Positions 1 to 8,058 of a stretch of DNA of 10,915 nucleotides are shown piece by piece. This stretch comes from Anaerolineae bacterium CG2_30_64_16. GTDB lineage: Bacteria; Chloroflexota; Anaerolineae; CG2-30-64-16. Where the stretch lies: assembly GCA_001871755.1 (NCBI GenBank), contig MNXL01000223.1, positions 1-10,915 of the forward strand, given 5' to 3'. The notes under the pieces were generated by a model. It was not told the origin of the DNA and did not search any database. It saw nothing but the letters and a program-made list of their open reading frames with translations. Made by a program: the position numbers and the translations under genes. How positions within the stretch are numbered: position 1 is the stretch's first letter; each line of letters starts with the position of its first letter.

Positions 1-2096
1 CGGTCACCGACTACGATGTGGCATCGTTGGTCGCGGGCTGGTACTACGACTGGGGGGTGGGGGTAGACCCGCCGCATCCTGGCGAGTTGATCTACGCCCA
101 CATGATCCGCGTGCCCATCACCGACACGGAAACCATCCAGCCCGCGGTCGCCCAGGCCGCGGTGAACGACCCCGGCGCGCTCTGGCTGATCGGCAACGAG
201 CCGGACGTCGCCACGATGGACAACGTGCTGCCCGAACTCTACGCCGAGTCCTACGACCGCGCGTATCGCCTGATCAAGGCGTATGACCCGACCGCGATCG
301 TGGCGCCAGGTGGGGTCGTGATGCCCACCGCGCTCCGGCTGTGCTATCTCAACAAGATCCTCTACGCATACGAGGCGCGCTCCGGCCGCCCCTTGCCCGC
401 CGACGCCTGGCACGTCCACAACTACGTGCTCAACGAGCAGCGCGGTAAGCTGCCCGGCGTCCCTCCCGGCTTTTGCACGCCGTACGGCGAGCTGCCCGGA
501 TTGAACGGCCACGACGACATGGAGCAGTTCAGCGCGCAGGTCCGCGCGATGCGCGGCTGGATGGCGCTCCACGGCTACGGGAACCTGCCGCTGATTATCA
601 GCGAATACGGCATCCTCTACCCGCAGCAGCGCGGCTTCGACTACTACCGCGTGCGCGATTTCATGCGCGCCAGTTTCGACTATCTGCTGAGCGCGGCCGA
701 TCCCACGCTAGGCTATCCGCCCGACGCGGGCCACCTGGTGCAGACCTGGAACTGGTACAGCCTGGACGACACCAACTACGCCGGCAGCGGGCTGACGTGG
801 GGCGCGCTGTTCGACCCGCTCTTCAAGCAGCGGCTGCCCATGGGGGACGCCTGGGCGGACTACGTGACCGGCAACGGCCTGCGCGTTCCCTACACTCAGG
901 TCGTCCCGGCCGCCATCCGGCTGGCGGCCGACGAGCCGCCATACTACGGGGAGACCAGCCCGGTAACCGTGCGGGCGCTGGCCCTCAACCGCGGCAATGC
1001 GCCGGCCGCAGAGCCGTTCGAGGTGGCGATCTACGCGGGAGAGCCGGGGCAGGGCGGGACGCTGCTGGGCAGCCAGGTGGTGTCTGGGTTGCCGGCCCGC
1101 TACCAGGGCGCCGCGTGGGTCGAGGTCGCGTGGACCGTGCCGGCGACCGCCACCTGGACCCTCACCGCGCAGATTAGCGGCGCCAATCGGTCGCTGACAC
1201 TGGGCCGGCGCATCGATCTACATCTGGATCGGATCGATGTTGCCCCCGCCAGCCGCGTCCAGGTCTTGCCCGGTGAAACGACGACCCTCACGCTCACGGC
1301 CACCGTGTACAACTATGGGAATGTCGGCGTGCGCGATGTGATGGTCAGGTTCTGGGAAGAGGGGCGGACGGGCGCCCAAGGCGTGTTGGGAACCCAGTCC
1401 ATCCCCACGCTGCCCGTCCTGGCCAGCGCCCAGGCGGTGTTCGTCTGGCCCGAGGTAGCTCCGGGCAGCTACCAGGTCACCGCCGAGGTCGTCCTGCCCC
1501 CAGAGGTCCCGGAGGATGACCTGACCAACAATCAGGCCAGGCAAGCGGTCAGCGTCGTCAGCCACGAGCTCAACCTGCCGCTGGTTTCCGCGGTGCCCGG
1601 CTGCGTGACGCAGGAGGAGCGCAACCTGATCCGCAACGGCAGCTTCGAGACCGGCGATCTGACATCCTGGCAGGTGGGAGGCTGGTCCATCGTGCAAGAA
1701 GACGCGCCCCACAGCGTGGACGGCTCGTACTACGCCTGGCTGGGCATGCGCGACAACGCGCACGACGCGCTCACCCAGGCGGTCACGCTGCCGAAGCGGG
1801 CGTTCTGTGTCGTGTTGCTCTACGCCTGGGGCATCTACACCACGGAAACGTGCGACGCAGCGTCCCCGAAGGACCGGCTCACAGTCTCGCTGCGTGACCC
1901 AGGCGGGCAGATCCTGGAACTGCTGGAGACCCTCAGCGAATGCGACGCTACTGAGTATTGGCACGGCCGTGCGGTGGATCTCCACGCCTACGCCGGTCAG
2001 ACGATCCAGGTGCACTTCCAGGTGGACACCAACGCCAGTGCGCCGAGTTACATCGCGCTCGACGACATCCACGTGCAGGTGTGGGCCGGCGAATGA
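1..2096 (+). CDS. Secreted glycoside-hydrolase-like protein with CARDB-like repeats and a C-terminal carbohydrate-binding-like domain (5' partial)
   Basis: The frame is open to the left edge (first full codon at base 3), so the true start and any signal peptide lie outside the window. The GTG at 18 is only the first start-like codon; residues are numbered from it. The N-terminal ~290 residues look like a (beta/alpha)8 glycoside hydrolase of the Asl1-like type: an early GWYYDWG motif, a NEPD motif with Glu61 (likely acid/base) and an ISEYG motif with Glu196 (likely nucleophile). Two beta-sandwich regions follow (about 304-390 and 400-513) with CARDB-like features such as 'NRGNAP', 'VYNYGNVGV' and 'DDLTNNQA'. 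After an LNLPLV linker (~518-523), a domain starting at NLIRNGSFETGD (~538-690) resembles galactose-binding or CBM-type jelly rolls and has several cysteines that could form disulfides. The protein is probably extracellular and acts on or binds polysaccharide; the substrate cannot be told. It ends in TGA, 18 bases from the convergent acetyl-CoA synthetase stop. Confidence 0.75.
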   Translation, partial: VTDYDVASLVAGWYYDWGVGVDPPHPGELIYAHMIRVPITDTETIQPAVAQAAVNDPGALWLIGNEPDVATMDNVLPELYAESYDRAYRLIKAYDPTAIVAPGGVVMPTALRLCYLNKILYAYEARSGRPLPADAWHVHNYVLNEQRGKLPGVPPGFCTPYGELPGLNGHDDMEQFSAQVRAMRGWMALHGYGNLPLIISEYGILYPQQRGFDYYRVRDFMRASFDYLLSAADPTLGYPPDAGHLVQTWNWYSLDDTNYAGSGLTWGALFDPLFKQRLPMGDAWADYVTGNGLRVPYTQVVPAAIRLAADEPPYYGETSPVTVRALALNRGNAPAAEPFEVAIYAGEPGQGGTLLGSQVVSGLPARYQGAAWVEVAWTVPATATWTLTAQISGANRSLTLGRRIDLHLDRIDVAPASRVQVLPGETTTLTLTATVYNYGNVGVRDVMVRFWEEGRTGAQGVLGTQSIPTLPVLASAQAVFVWPEVAPGSYQVTAEVVLPPEVPEDDLTNNQARQAVSVVSHELNLPLVSAVPGCVTQEERNLIRNGSFETGDLTSWQVGGWSIVQEDAPHSVDGSYYAWLGMRDNAHDALTQAVTLPKRAFCVVLLYAWGIYTTETCDAASPKDRLTVSLRDPGGQILELLETLSECDATEYWHGRAVDLHAYAGQTIQVHFQVDTNASAPSYIALDDIHVQVWAGE

Positions 2097-2114
2097 AAAA
2101 CCGGTCCGCTGCTT

Positions 2115-2978
<864 letters not shown>

Positions 2979-2984
2979 GCTCCA

Positions 2985-2987
2985 CTA
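2985..2987 (-). other. In-frame amber (TAG) codon inside acsA
   Basis: The minus strand reads AAC CGC TAG TGG AGC ATG. A TGG-to-TAG change (plus strand CCA to CTA) at a position that is aromatic in homologues would create it in one step. The Rieske, cytochrome b and NapC-like genes in this window all end naturally in TAG, which argues against TAG being a sense codon in this genome. Confidence 0.9.
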
Positions 2988-4022
2988 GCGGTTGGGATAG
3001 GGATAGGTCGGCGCGCCTTCATACATGAAGCTGGTTGCGCCCAACAGCAGCGGGCCATACACGATATAGGAGTGCCCCGTGATCCACCCCGGATCGGCCG
3101 CGCACCACCAGCGGTCCTCTTCCTTCAGATCGAACACCCACTGGAGGGTGGTCGCGATCCCCACCATGTAGCCGCCGTGGGTGTGCAAGATCGCCTTGGG
3201 CTTGCCGGTGGTGCCCGATGTGTACAACATGAACAACGGGTCCTCGGCATCCATCACCTCGGTCTCGCCGCGGTTGCCGCCGCCAGCCGTCCGCGCCACC
3301 GGCAGCGCCATCAAATCGTGATACCAGTAATCGCGGCCGGCCTCCATCGGCGCCTCATGGCCAGTGCGCTTGACCACGATGACATGTTCGACCGTGGCGC
3401 AGCGCTTCAGCGCCTCGTCCATGATCTGCTTCAACTCGACAACCTTGCCGTTCATGAAGCCGCCATCGCAGGTGATCGCCACGTTCGAGGCGCTGTCTTC
3501 GATCCGGCCGTGCAGCGCTTCCACCGAAAAGCCGCCATAGACCACCGAATGCACCGCACCGATCTTGGCGCAGGCAAGCATGGCGATCGGCAGCTCGGGT
3601 ACGCGGCCCATGTAGATCGTGACCCGATCACCTTTCTTGACCCCCATGCTCCGCAGCACGTTGGCGAACTTGCACACTTCCCGGTTCAGGGCATGATAGG
3701 AGAACGTGCGCAGATCGCCGTCCTCACCCTCCCAGATCAGCGCCAATTTATTGCGGCGCCAGGTCTTGACATGCCGGTCCAGGCAATTGTAGACAATATT
3801 GGTCTTCCCGCCGACAAACCACTTGAAGAACGGCTTGTTCGAGTCATCCAGGACCTGGTCCCATTTCGTGAACCACTCGAACTGCTCGGCCTGTTCGGCC
3901 CAGAAGCCGGCCAGGTCCTCATCCGCTTGCCGGGCAAGCTCCTCGTAACTCTTGACATTGGCGGCTGCAATGATCTCCGGTGATGGCCTGTAGATCTCGC
4001 CCGGTTCCGGTCCACTGTTCAT
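2985..4022 (-). CDS. acsA: N-terminal fragment of acetyl-CoA synthetase, ending at the in-frame TAG
   Basis: These 345 residues would be made if the TAG is obeyed. They hold the N-terminal part of the large adenylation domain and the ATP-binding P-loop, but lack the WWQTETG motif, the hinge and the mobile C-terminal subdomain. The fragment should therefore be inactive as a synthetase. An upstream promoter and a good ribosome binding site mean it would still be expressed. Confidence 0.7.
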   Translation of the reverse strand: MNSGPEPGEIYRPSPEIIAAANVKSYEELARQADEDLAGFWAEQAEQFEWFTKWDQVLDDSNKPFFKWFVGGKTNIVYNCLDRHVKTWRRNKLALIWEGEDGDLRTFSYHALNREVCKFANVLRSMGVKKGDRVTIYMGRVPELPIAMLACAKIGAVHSVVYGGFSVEALHGRIEDSASNVAITCDGGFMNGKVVELKQIMDEALKRCATVEHVIVVKRTGHEAPMEAGRDYWYHDLMALPVARTAGGGNRGETEVMDAEDPLFMLYTSGTTGKPKAILHTHGGYMVGIATTLQWVFDLKEEDRWWCAADPGWITGHSYIVYGPLLLGATSFMYEGAPTYPYPNR

Positions 4023-4028
4023 GCGTTT

Positions 4029-4034
4029 CCTCCC
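4029..4034 (-). promoter_or_regulatory. Ribosome binding site deciding the acsA start
   Basis: GGGAGG on the minus strand, 6 bases before the ATG at 4022. No comparable site precedes the in-frame ATG at 4076. Confidence 0.75.
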
Positions 4035-4087
4035 TGTGTAATGCGAACACGGCGTGATGTCCTCAGTCTGGGACACGATCGGGCCTA

Positions 4088-4116
4088 ATTATACGCAAGC
4101 CGATCACAAATGACAA
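4088..4116 (-). promoter_or_regulatory. Sigma-70-type promoter of acsA
   Basis: The minus strand has TTGTCA (4116-4111; 5 of 6 to consensus), a 17-base spacer and a perfect TATAAT (4093-4088). Transcription would start near 4081, giving a leader of about 60 bases. The terminator at 4168-4206 separates this promoter from the cytochrome genes upstream, so acsA appears to be its own unit. Confidence 0.75.
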
Positions 4117-4167
4117 ACAAGGTAATGTACAAACAGCCGACATCACCGTATCAACTCGTCAAAATGC

Positions 4168-4206
4168 AAAGCCCCCCGAATGACGTTTGTCGGTTCGGGG
4201 GGCTTT
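4168..4206 (-). terminator. Rho-independent terminator after the NapC-like cytochrome gene
   Basis: A perfect 10-base stem (GCCCCCCGAA at 4171-4180 pairing with TTCGGGGGGC at 4194-4203) is flanked by AAA and TTT, making 13 pairs in all. A small inner GAC/GTC helix lies in the loop. On the minus strand the stem is followed by TTTGCATTTTG, a U-rich tail. It lies 66 bases past the stop of the cytochrome gene and 51 bases before the acsA -35 box. Confidence 0.85.
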
Positions 4207-4272
4207 CGTGCCCAACTGGCCCGGTCAGAGATCGGCCAGAATGGGTAGTGATGTTCTTACCTGCCCTTGATC

Positions 4273-6000
4273 CTACGCCTTCGGCTTATGGCACGCCTGA
4301 CACGTCTCGGCCGTCCGCCCCACGTGGTCTTGCGGCGCCGGCTTGACGTTGCCCGCCGGATCGTGGCACAGCAGACAGTTGTCGCGGCCCGCCAACTCGT
4401 GCGGAATCGCCGGCGGCGTTCCTGTCCCCCCGGGTTGGACAGCAGGCTCTGGCGCGGTTTCCTCCAGCGTAGGCTGGTGACACGTAGTGCACATGTCCGG
4501 CGTGAAGCCAGCATGGTTCTCGGGCCAGGGCCGCACCTTCTCCGGCCCGTGACAGACCGTGCAATCGGTGCGCGATCCGATGGGATGGGGAACGGGATTC
4601 GGCACGCCCGTGGAGGGCACCTTTGGCGGGGCCGAAAGCTCCCGGATCTTCGGCGCGTCGAGCCCAACGAACTTCCATTCAGTCGCATGACAGGCGCTAT
4701 TGCTACAAAAGCTGCTGTTGTCGCTGCCACCCGGATTGTCTACCGTATGGCAATTCATACAGGTCGTATCGAACTGGAAGCGGTGTTGGGCCAACCAGTT
4801 GGTGTCTCGATGCGACGCTGGCTCATTCAGCTTCTGGATGTTGATCACCGGTGCACGATCACCCGCTTCGTACACTTCGGGAATCGTATGGCAGATATTG
4901 CACTCGAGCCGAATCGTCGTGTTGTCGGCACTGACGTGCTTGCCGTCGTGGCAGCGAAAACAGCCCGGGAACTGGGAGTGACCGACATTGTCCGGATGCG
5001 CCTGCCACCCTACATTCATGTCGGGGAAAACGCTAGTCCGATACCCTTCTTTCAGCTTGTCGATAGCCTGGCGGATCTTGGCCTGGTTCTCAGCGTAGTA
5101 GTCGGGATAGTTGGTTTGATACCAGCTATCAAGTTCCTCAAAGGCCTGCGCCGCCTCGTCGTGACTCGCATACTGCACGCTGAACAGCTTGATCCCCATT
5201 TCTTTGATGTCAGGGGTATCGCGATCGATCTGGTATCGCGCCAACGCCTGGTCGATGATGTGATCGGGCGATTGGAACTGGTGCGAAATACGATTATGGC
5301 AGTCGATACAATCCATCCGCCGGAGGTTTTCGCTGTCCTGATTTACAAACTCGGGCGATATCCCGGATTCCACGTCAAAGTACTCGGTGACTTTACCGTC
5401 AGCATCCACCTGGCGCACATAAGGGATCTGTTGCCTGAGCGGATCGGTGGCCAGGTACCATACCTCGTTCTCGATGTGCCAATGAATCCCTTTGCCCAGA
5501 CCTTCGCGCTGGCTACCACCGCCGGTTTTCATCATGAGCCAGGTGATGATCTCGGTATTCCCGACATCTTCCGCATAATGCTGGATCTCCCGAACTCTGT
5601 CTGTCGAGAATTTCTCCGGGAAGTGACACTGTTCACACGTGAAGCGTGCCGGACGCAGGTTCCTGACATATATGGGGGTTTCATAGCGCGCGGTCAGCAC
5701 GTCCGCCAAATGGCGAACTTCTGCCACTTTGCGAGGGAACGCATATAAGATATTCTCCTGACCCAGATGACAATCTACGCACGCCACCCGCGCATGCGGA
5801 GATGTCAGATACGCTGTGTACTCCGGCGGCATTGTGTGGCAAACTGTACCACAGAATGCTGTGCTGTTGGTGTATTCCCAGACGTACACACCGCCGGAAA
5901 ACATTAGCAGGCCGACCGCCACTACGCCAAGCGCAATTAACAGCCACTTCCAGGTCGGGCGCCGCGCACCCCTGGATACTTCTTGACCCTCGTTCGGCAT
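4273..6000 (-). CDS. NapC/NirT-like membrane-anchored multiheme cytochrome c (12 heme motifs)
   Basis: The 575-residue protein has a short positive N-terminus, one membrane anchor (~17-41) and then heme sites, the layout of NapC/NirT/NrfH quinol dehydrogenases. The first heme motif (CGTVCH, 50-55) is followed by TM, recalling the CxxCHxM of that family. Further heme motifs begin at 74, 122, 231, 347, 367, 414, 480, 504, 542 and 567 (all CXXCH) and at 432 (CSNSACH, CX4CH); the first is CX3CH. That gives 12 likely covalent hemes, far more than the 4-5 of classic NapC/NirT. The last four hemes sit in two modules of the form PHx4RxxC..CH-x-HxGxTxxxCxxCHxP that also occur in the 14-heme cytochrome next door. 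The ATG at 6000 was chosen for its GGAGG site; the longer frame to 6045 adds an unlike N-terminus. A likely role is passing electrons from quinol or the bc complex to outer carriers; the partner is unknown. Confidence 0.85.
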   Translation of the reverse strand: MPNEGQEVSRGARRPTWKWLLIALGVVAVGLLMFSGGVYVWEYTNSTAFCGTVCHTMPPEYTAYLTSPHARVACVDCHLGQENILYAFPRKVAEVRHLADVLTARYETPIYVRNLRPARFTCEQCHFPEKFSTDRVREIQHYAEDVGNTEIITWLMMKTGGGSQREGLGKGIHWHIENEVWYLATDPLRQQIPYVRQVDADGKVTEYFDVESGISPEFVNQDSENLRRMDCIDCHNRISHQFQSPDHIIDQALARYQIDRDTPDIKEMGIKLFSVQYASHDEAAQAFEELDSWYQTNYPDYYAENQAKIRQAIDKLKEGYRTSVFPDMNVGWQAHPDNVGHSQFPGCFRCHDGKHVSADNTTIRLECNICHTIPEVYEAGDRAPVINIQKLNEPASHRDTNWLAQHRFQFDTTCMNCHTVDNPGGSDNSSFCSNSACHATEWKFVGLDAPKIRELSAPPKVPSTGVPNPVPHPIGSRTDCTVCHGPEKVRPWPENHAGFTPDMCTTCHQPTLEETAPEPAVQPGGTGTPPAIPHELAGRDNCLLCHDPAGNVKPAPQDHVGRTAETCQACHKPKA

Positions 6001-6009
6001 CGTTAATTT

Positions 6010-6014
6010 CCTCC
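6010..6014 (-). promoter_or_regulatory. Ribosome binding site deciding the NapC-like gene start
   Basis: GGAGG on the minus strand, 9 bases before the ATG at 6000. It supports a start 15 codons inside the longest open frame, so that the protein begins just before a positive stretch and the membrane anchor. Confidence 0.7.
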
Positions 6015-6184
6015 AACCCCCCAGCCACCAGAAACACACTCTCATGGAACGATGAATCAGCGCCGGAATTGATAAATGTGCAGATTATCCCGAAGGATGC
6101 ATCCCTCGCGCTGATGATCGCTGCAAAATTCGGGTAAACCACCTTGTGGGCGCAACAGTTTCCTGGCACGCGCTAGATTTCACT

Positions 6185-6212
6185 ATTATACTAGGTTCTG
6201 CATCAGTGTCAA
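6185..6212 (-). promoter_or_regulatory. Near-perfect sigma-70-type promoter of the NapC-like cytochrome gene
   Basis: The minus strand has perfect TTGACA (6212-6207), a 16-base spacer and perfect TATAAT (6190-6185). It lies between the 14-heme gene stop (6291) and the NapC-like start (6000). It would give a leader of about 180 bases, in which I see a small hairpin with a UUCG-type tetraloop (6087-6098) and no recognisable riboswitch. The gene can thus be expressed apart from, or in addition to, readthrough from upstream. Confidence 0.75.
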
Positions 6213-6290
6213 ATGTGACTATGGGCACATATCTGAACAGCTATGCAATGCACCCCAACAGAACAGCACCGCGGCTCCCGCTTGAGGGCT

Positions 6291-8039
6291 TCAGGACTTG
6301 GCCTCCGCCTGGCGGTCAAGCTGTCGTCTGAGCAGGAGCAGCGCAACGATCGTCACCGCGATGGCCATGACAGCTACGATCATCATCCGGCGGCGAAAGG
6401 CACTTTCGACCACCGCGGCATCGGCGCTGGTCTCCACTTCACCGGCAATGGCCGTCGCGTCATCAATCTTTTTGCGGACGATCGCGGTGTCAAGGGTATG
6501 TTGCGCCGCGCGCGCGGTGATGATCTCGGTATTGGCCTCGCGCAGCCGGCTCTCCTGCGACGAAACCAGCATACCCAGGCCTTTGGCGCGTTGGACGGCT
6601 GCCTCAGCTTTGTCGTAGGCCGCCGCCGCCGAGGTTATGTCATCGTACAGAGCCTGGGCTACTTGACCGGGCTGGCTATCCGGGGTATGGCAAGAACCAC
6701 AATGCCGGGCCTCTGTCTCCAGATAGAGTGATTCGTCCGGCTCGCTCACATCGTAACGGCCATGGCATGTAATGCACTTGGGGCCAGCCAGGCCGGCGCT
6801 GGCATGTGGGCCTTTGAGATAGTAGTCTTGCGTGGCGGTGTGACAACTACCGCAAACGTTAGCCACCTCCTGAAACCCCGGCGGGGCCGCGCCGTGGGTG
6901 CCGTGACAGGTCGCGCAGTTCGGCGCCCGGAAATCCTGGTTGTCGAGCAGCGCACGGCCGTGAACACTCTTGCGATAGAGATCGAATTGATCGGTAGCGA
7001 TCCCGTAAGGAGCCATCAAAGCCTTGTCCGAATGGCAACTGGCACACAATTGCGGGCTATTGGACCGATAGACGGTCGAGGCCGGGTCGTTGGCTTTCAG
7101 TATCTGGTGACCGCCGTGACAGTCAAAACAGGTCGTCACGTTGTTATCGCCGGCCGCCAACCGAATCCCGTGAATGCTCTCTTTATACTTGGCATACTGG
7201 TCGGTCGGCAAGTCGTACTGCCGCATAAGGGATACATCAGCGTGGCAACTGGCGCACAGCGCAGGAATATCAACCTTGGCCGGTAGGCCGATATAGCCGG
7301 CGGCGGGCGACATGGCCGCGTCGACCGTGGTGGCAGAAGGGTCACCGCCGTGACAATCGGCACAGCTCACGTCCCGCTCAGCATGAATGCTGCGCTGCCA
7401 TTCAACCGTGATGTTAGCATGCTTGCCGCCCAATGTCGCGTGGCAGTCGACGCAGGTGTTGACCCCCTGGGCTTTGGGATGGACGATGGGGGTTGGCAGC
7501 GGTTCGGTCGGCGGGACGGGCGTGGGCGCGGCCGGTAACTGGCTGGGCTGGTGACACGCCTGGCAAATATCACTGGTGCGACCGGCATGGTCGTCGGGGA
7601 CACGTGGCGCCTCGCCGATGCCATCCTGATGACAGGCCAGGCAATTCTCTCGACCGATCAGCGGATGAGGGATGACCGGCGGCCCGCCAACGGGAATGGC
7701 CGTGGGTCCAGGCGCAACGTGACAGCTCAGGCAATTCTCGCGTCTTTCAAGCGGATGAGGAACCGGAAGCGGAACGGAAGCCGCTGGAATTGCTCCCGCT
7801 TCCGGTGCGGGCTGATGACAGGCCCGACAGATGTCGTTTGTGCGCCCAACATGGTCTTCGGGGCGCGTTGGCGCCCCCCCCACCCCTGTCTCGTGACAGT
7901 CGAGGCAAAGATCACGCCCTTCCAGAGGATGCGGAATGGCAGGAGACGTCTCCTGCGCAGCACTGAAGGAGGGGCTGAGCAATACGACGACAAGGACCGC
8001 AAGCAGGAGGCTCAGGCGACAGACAGTTCGTTGGCTCAT
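6291..8039 (-). CDS. Exported 14-heme cytochrome c with C-terminal membrane anchor
   Basis: The 582-residue protein starts with a signal peptide (hydrophobic 9-25, likely cut after SAA, ~28). It has 14 CXXCH motifs. The first five (from 45, 71, 103, 133 and 159) form repeated modules of the pattern PHPLxxRxxCLxCH-x-HxGRTxDICxACHQP; the middle one has only its first heme. A Pro-rich linker (~166-185) leads to nine more motifs in a region with two TDQ(Y/F)xxYxxS(I/V)HG motifs, typical of multiheme c3/c554-like chains. A heme-free helical, coiled-coil-like stretch follows, then one membrane helix and a basic tail (RRQLDRQ). This puts the hemes outside the cytoplasmic membrane. The gene begins 19 bases after the cytochrome b stop, with GAGAGG upstream, so the two are co-transcribed. 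It probably takes the role of cytochrome c1/f as electron acceptor of the Rieske/b pair; that is inference from gene order. Confidence 0.88.
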   Translation of the reverse strand: MSQRTVCRLSLLLAVLVVVLLSPSFSAAQETSPAIPHPLEGRDLCLDCHETGVGGAPTRPEDHVGRTNDICRACHQPAPEAGAIPAASVPLPVPHPLERRENCLSCHVAPGPTAIPVGGPPVIPHPLIGRENCLACHQDGIGEAPRVPDDHAGRTSDICQACHQPSQLPAAPTPVPPTEPLPTPIVHPKAQGVNTCVDCHATLGGKHANITVEWQRSIHAERDVSCADCHGGDPSATTVDAAMSPAAGYIGLPAKVDIPALCASCHADVSLMRQYDLPTDQYAKYKESIHGIRLAAGDNNVTTCFDCHGGHQILKANDPASTVYRSNSPQLCASCHSDKALMAPYGIATDQFDLYRKSVHGRALLDNQDFRAPNCATCHGTHGAAPPGFQEVANVCGSCHTATQDYYLKGPHASAGLAGPKCITCHGRYDVSEPDESLYLETEARHCGSCHTPDSQPGQVAQALYDDITSAAAAYDKAEAAVQRAKGLGMLVSSQESRLREANTEIITARAAQHTLDTAIVRKKIDDATAIAGEVETSADAAVVESAFRRRMMIVAVMAIAVTIVALLLLRRQLDRQAEAKS

Positions 8040-8058
8040 GGTTCTATTCCTCTCGTCG

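Noticed and set aside
1218..2072. A 284-codon minus-strand open frame
   Set aside because: It is antisense to the CARDB-like and C-terminal domains of the plus-strand protein and has no RBS or family features.
2985..2987. TAG in acsA as a pyrrolysine or recoded sense codon
   Set aside because: Pyrrolysine is not expected at an aromatic structural position, and three neighbouring genes end at their natural family ends with TAG.
4023..4076. Longer acetyl-CoA synthetase start at 4076
   Set aside because: It would begin almost at the predicted transcription start, has no ribosome binding site and adds 18 residues unlike the family.
4267..5748. A 493-codon plus-strand open frame
   Set aside because: It lies antisense to the NapC-like cytochrome, whose 12 heme motifs, RBS and promoter are on the minus strand. 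The plus-strand product shows no family signature.
6213..6290. Terminator after the 14-heme gene
   Set aside because: Only a weak GCGG/CCGC stem is visible and no U tract follows, so readthrough into the NapC-like gene cannot be excluded.
6291..7980. CRISPR-like spacing of repeated DNA in the 14-heme gene
   Set aside because: The repeats are codon-level copies of heme modules within one open frame, with diverged sequence and no constant repeat unit.
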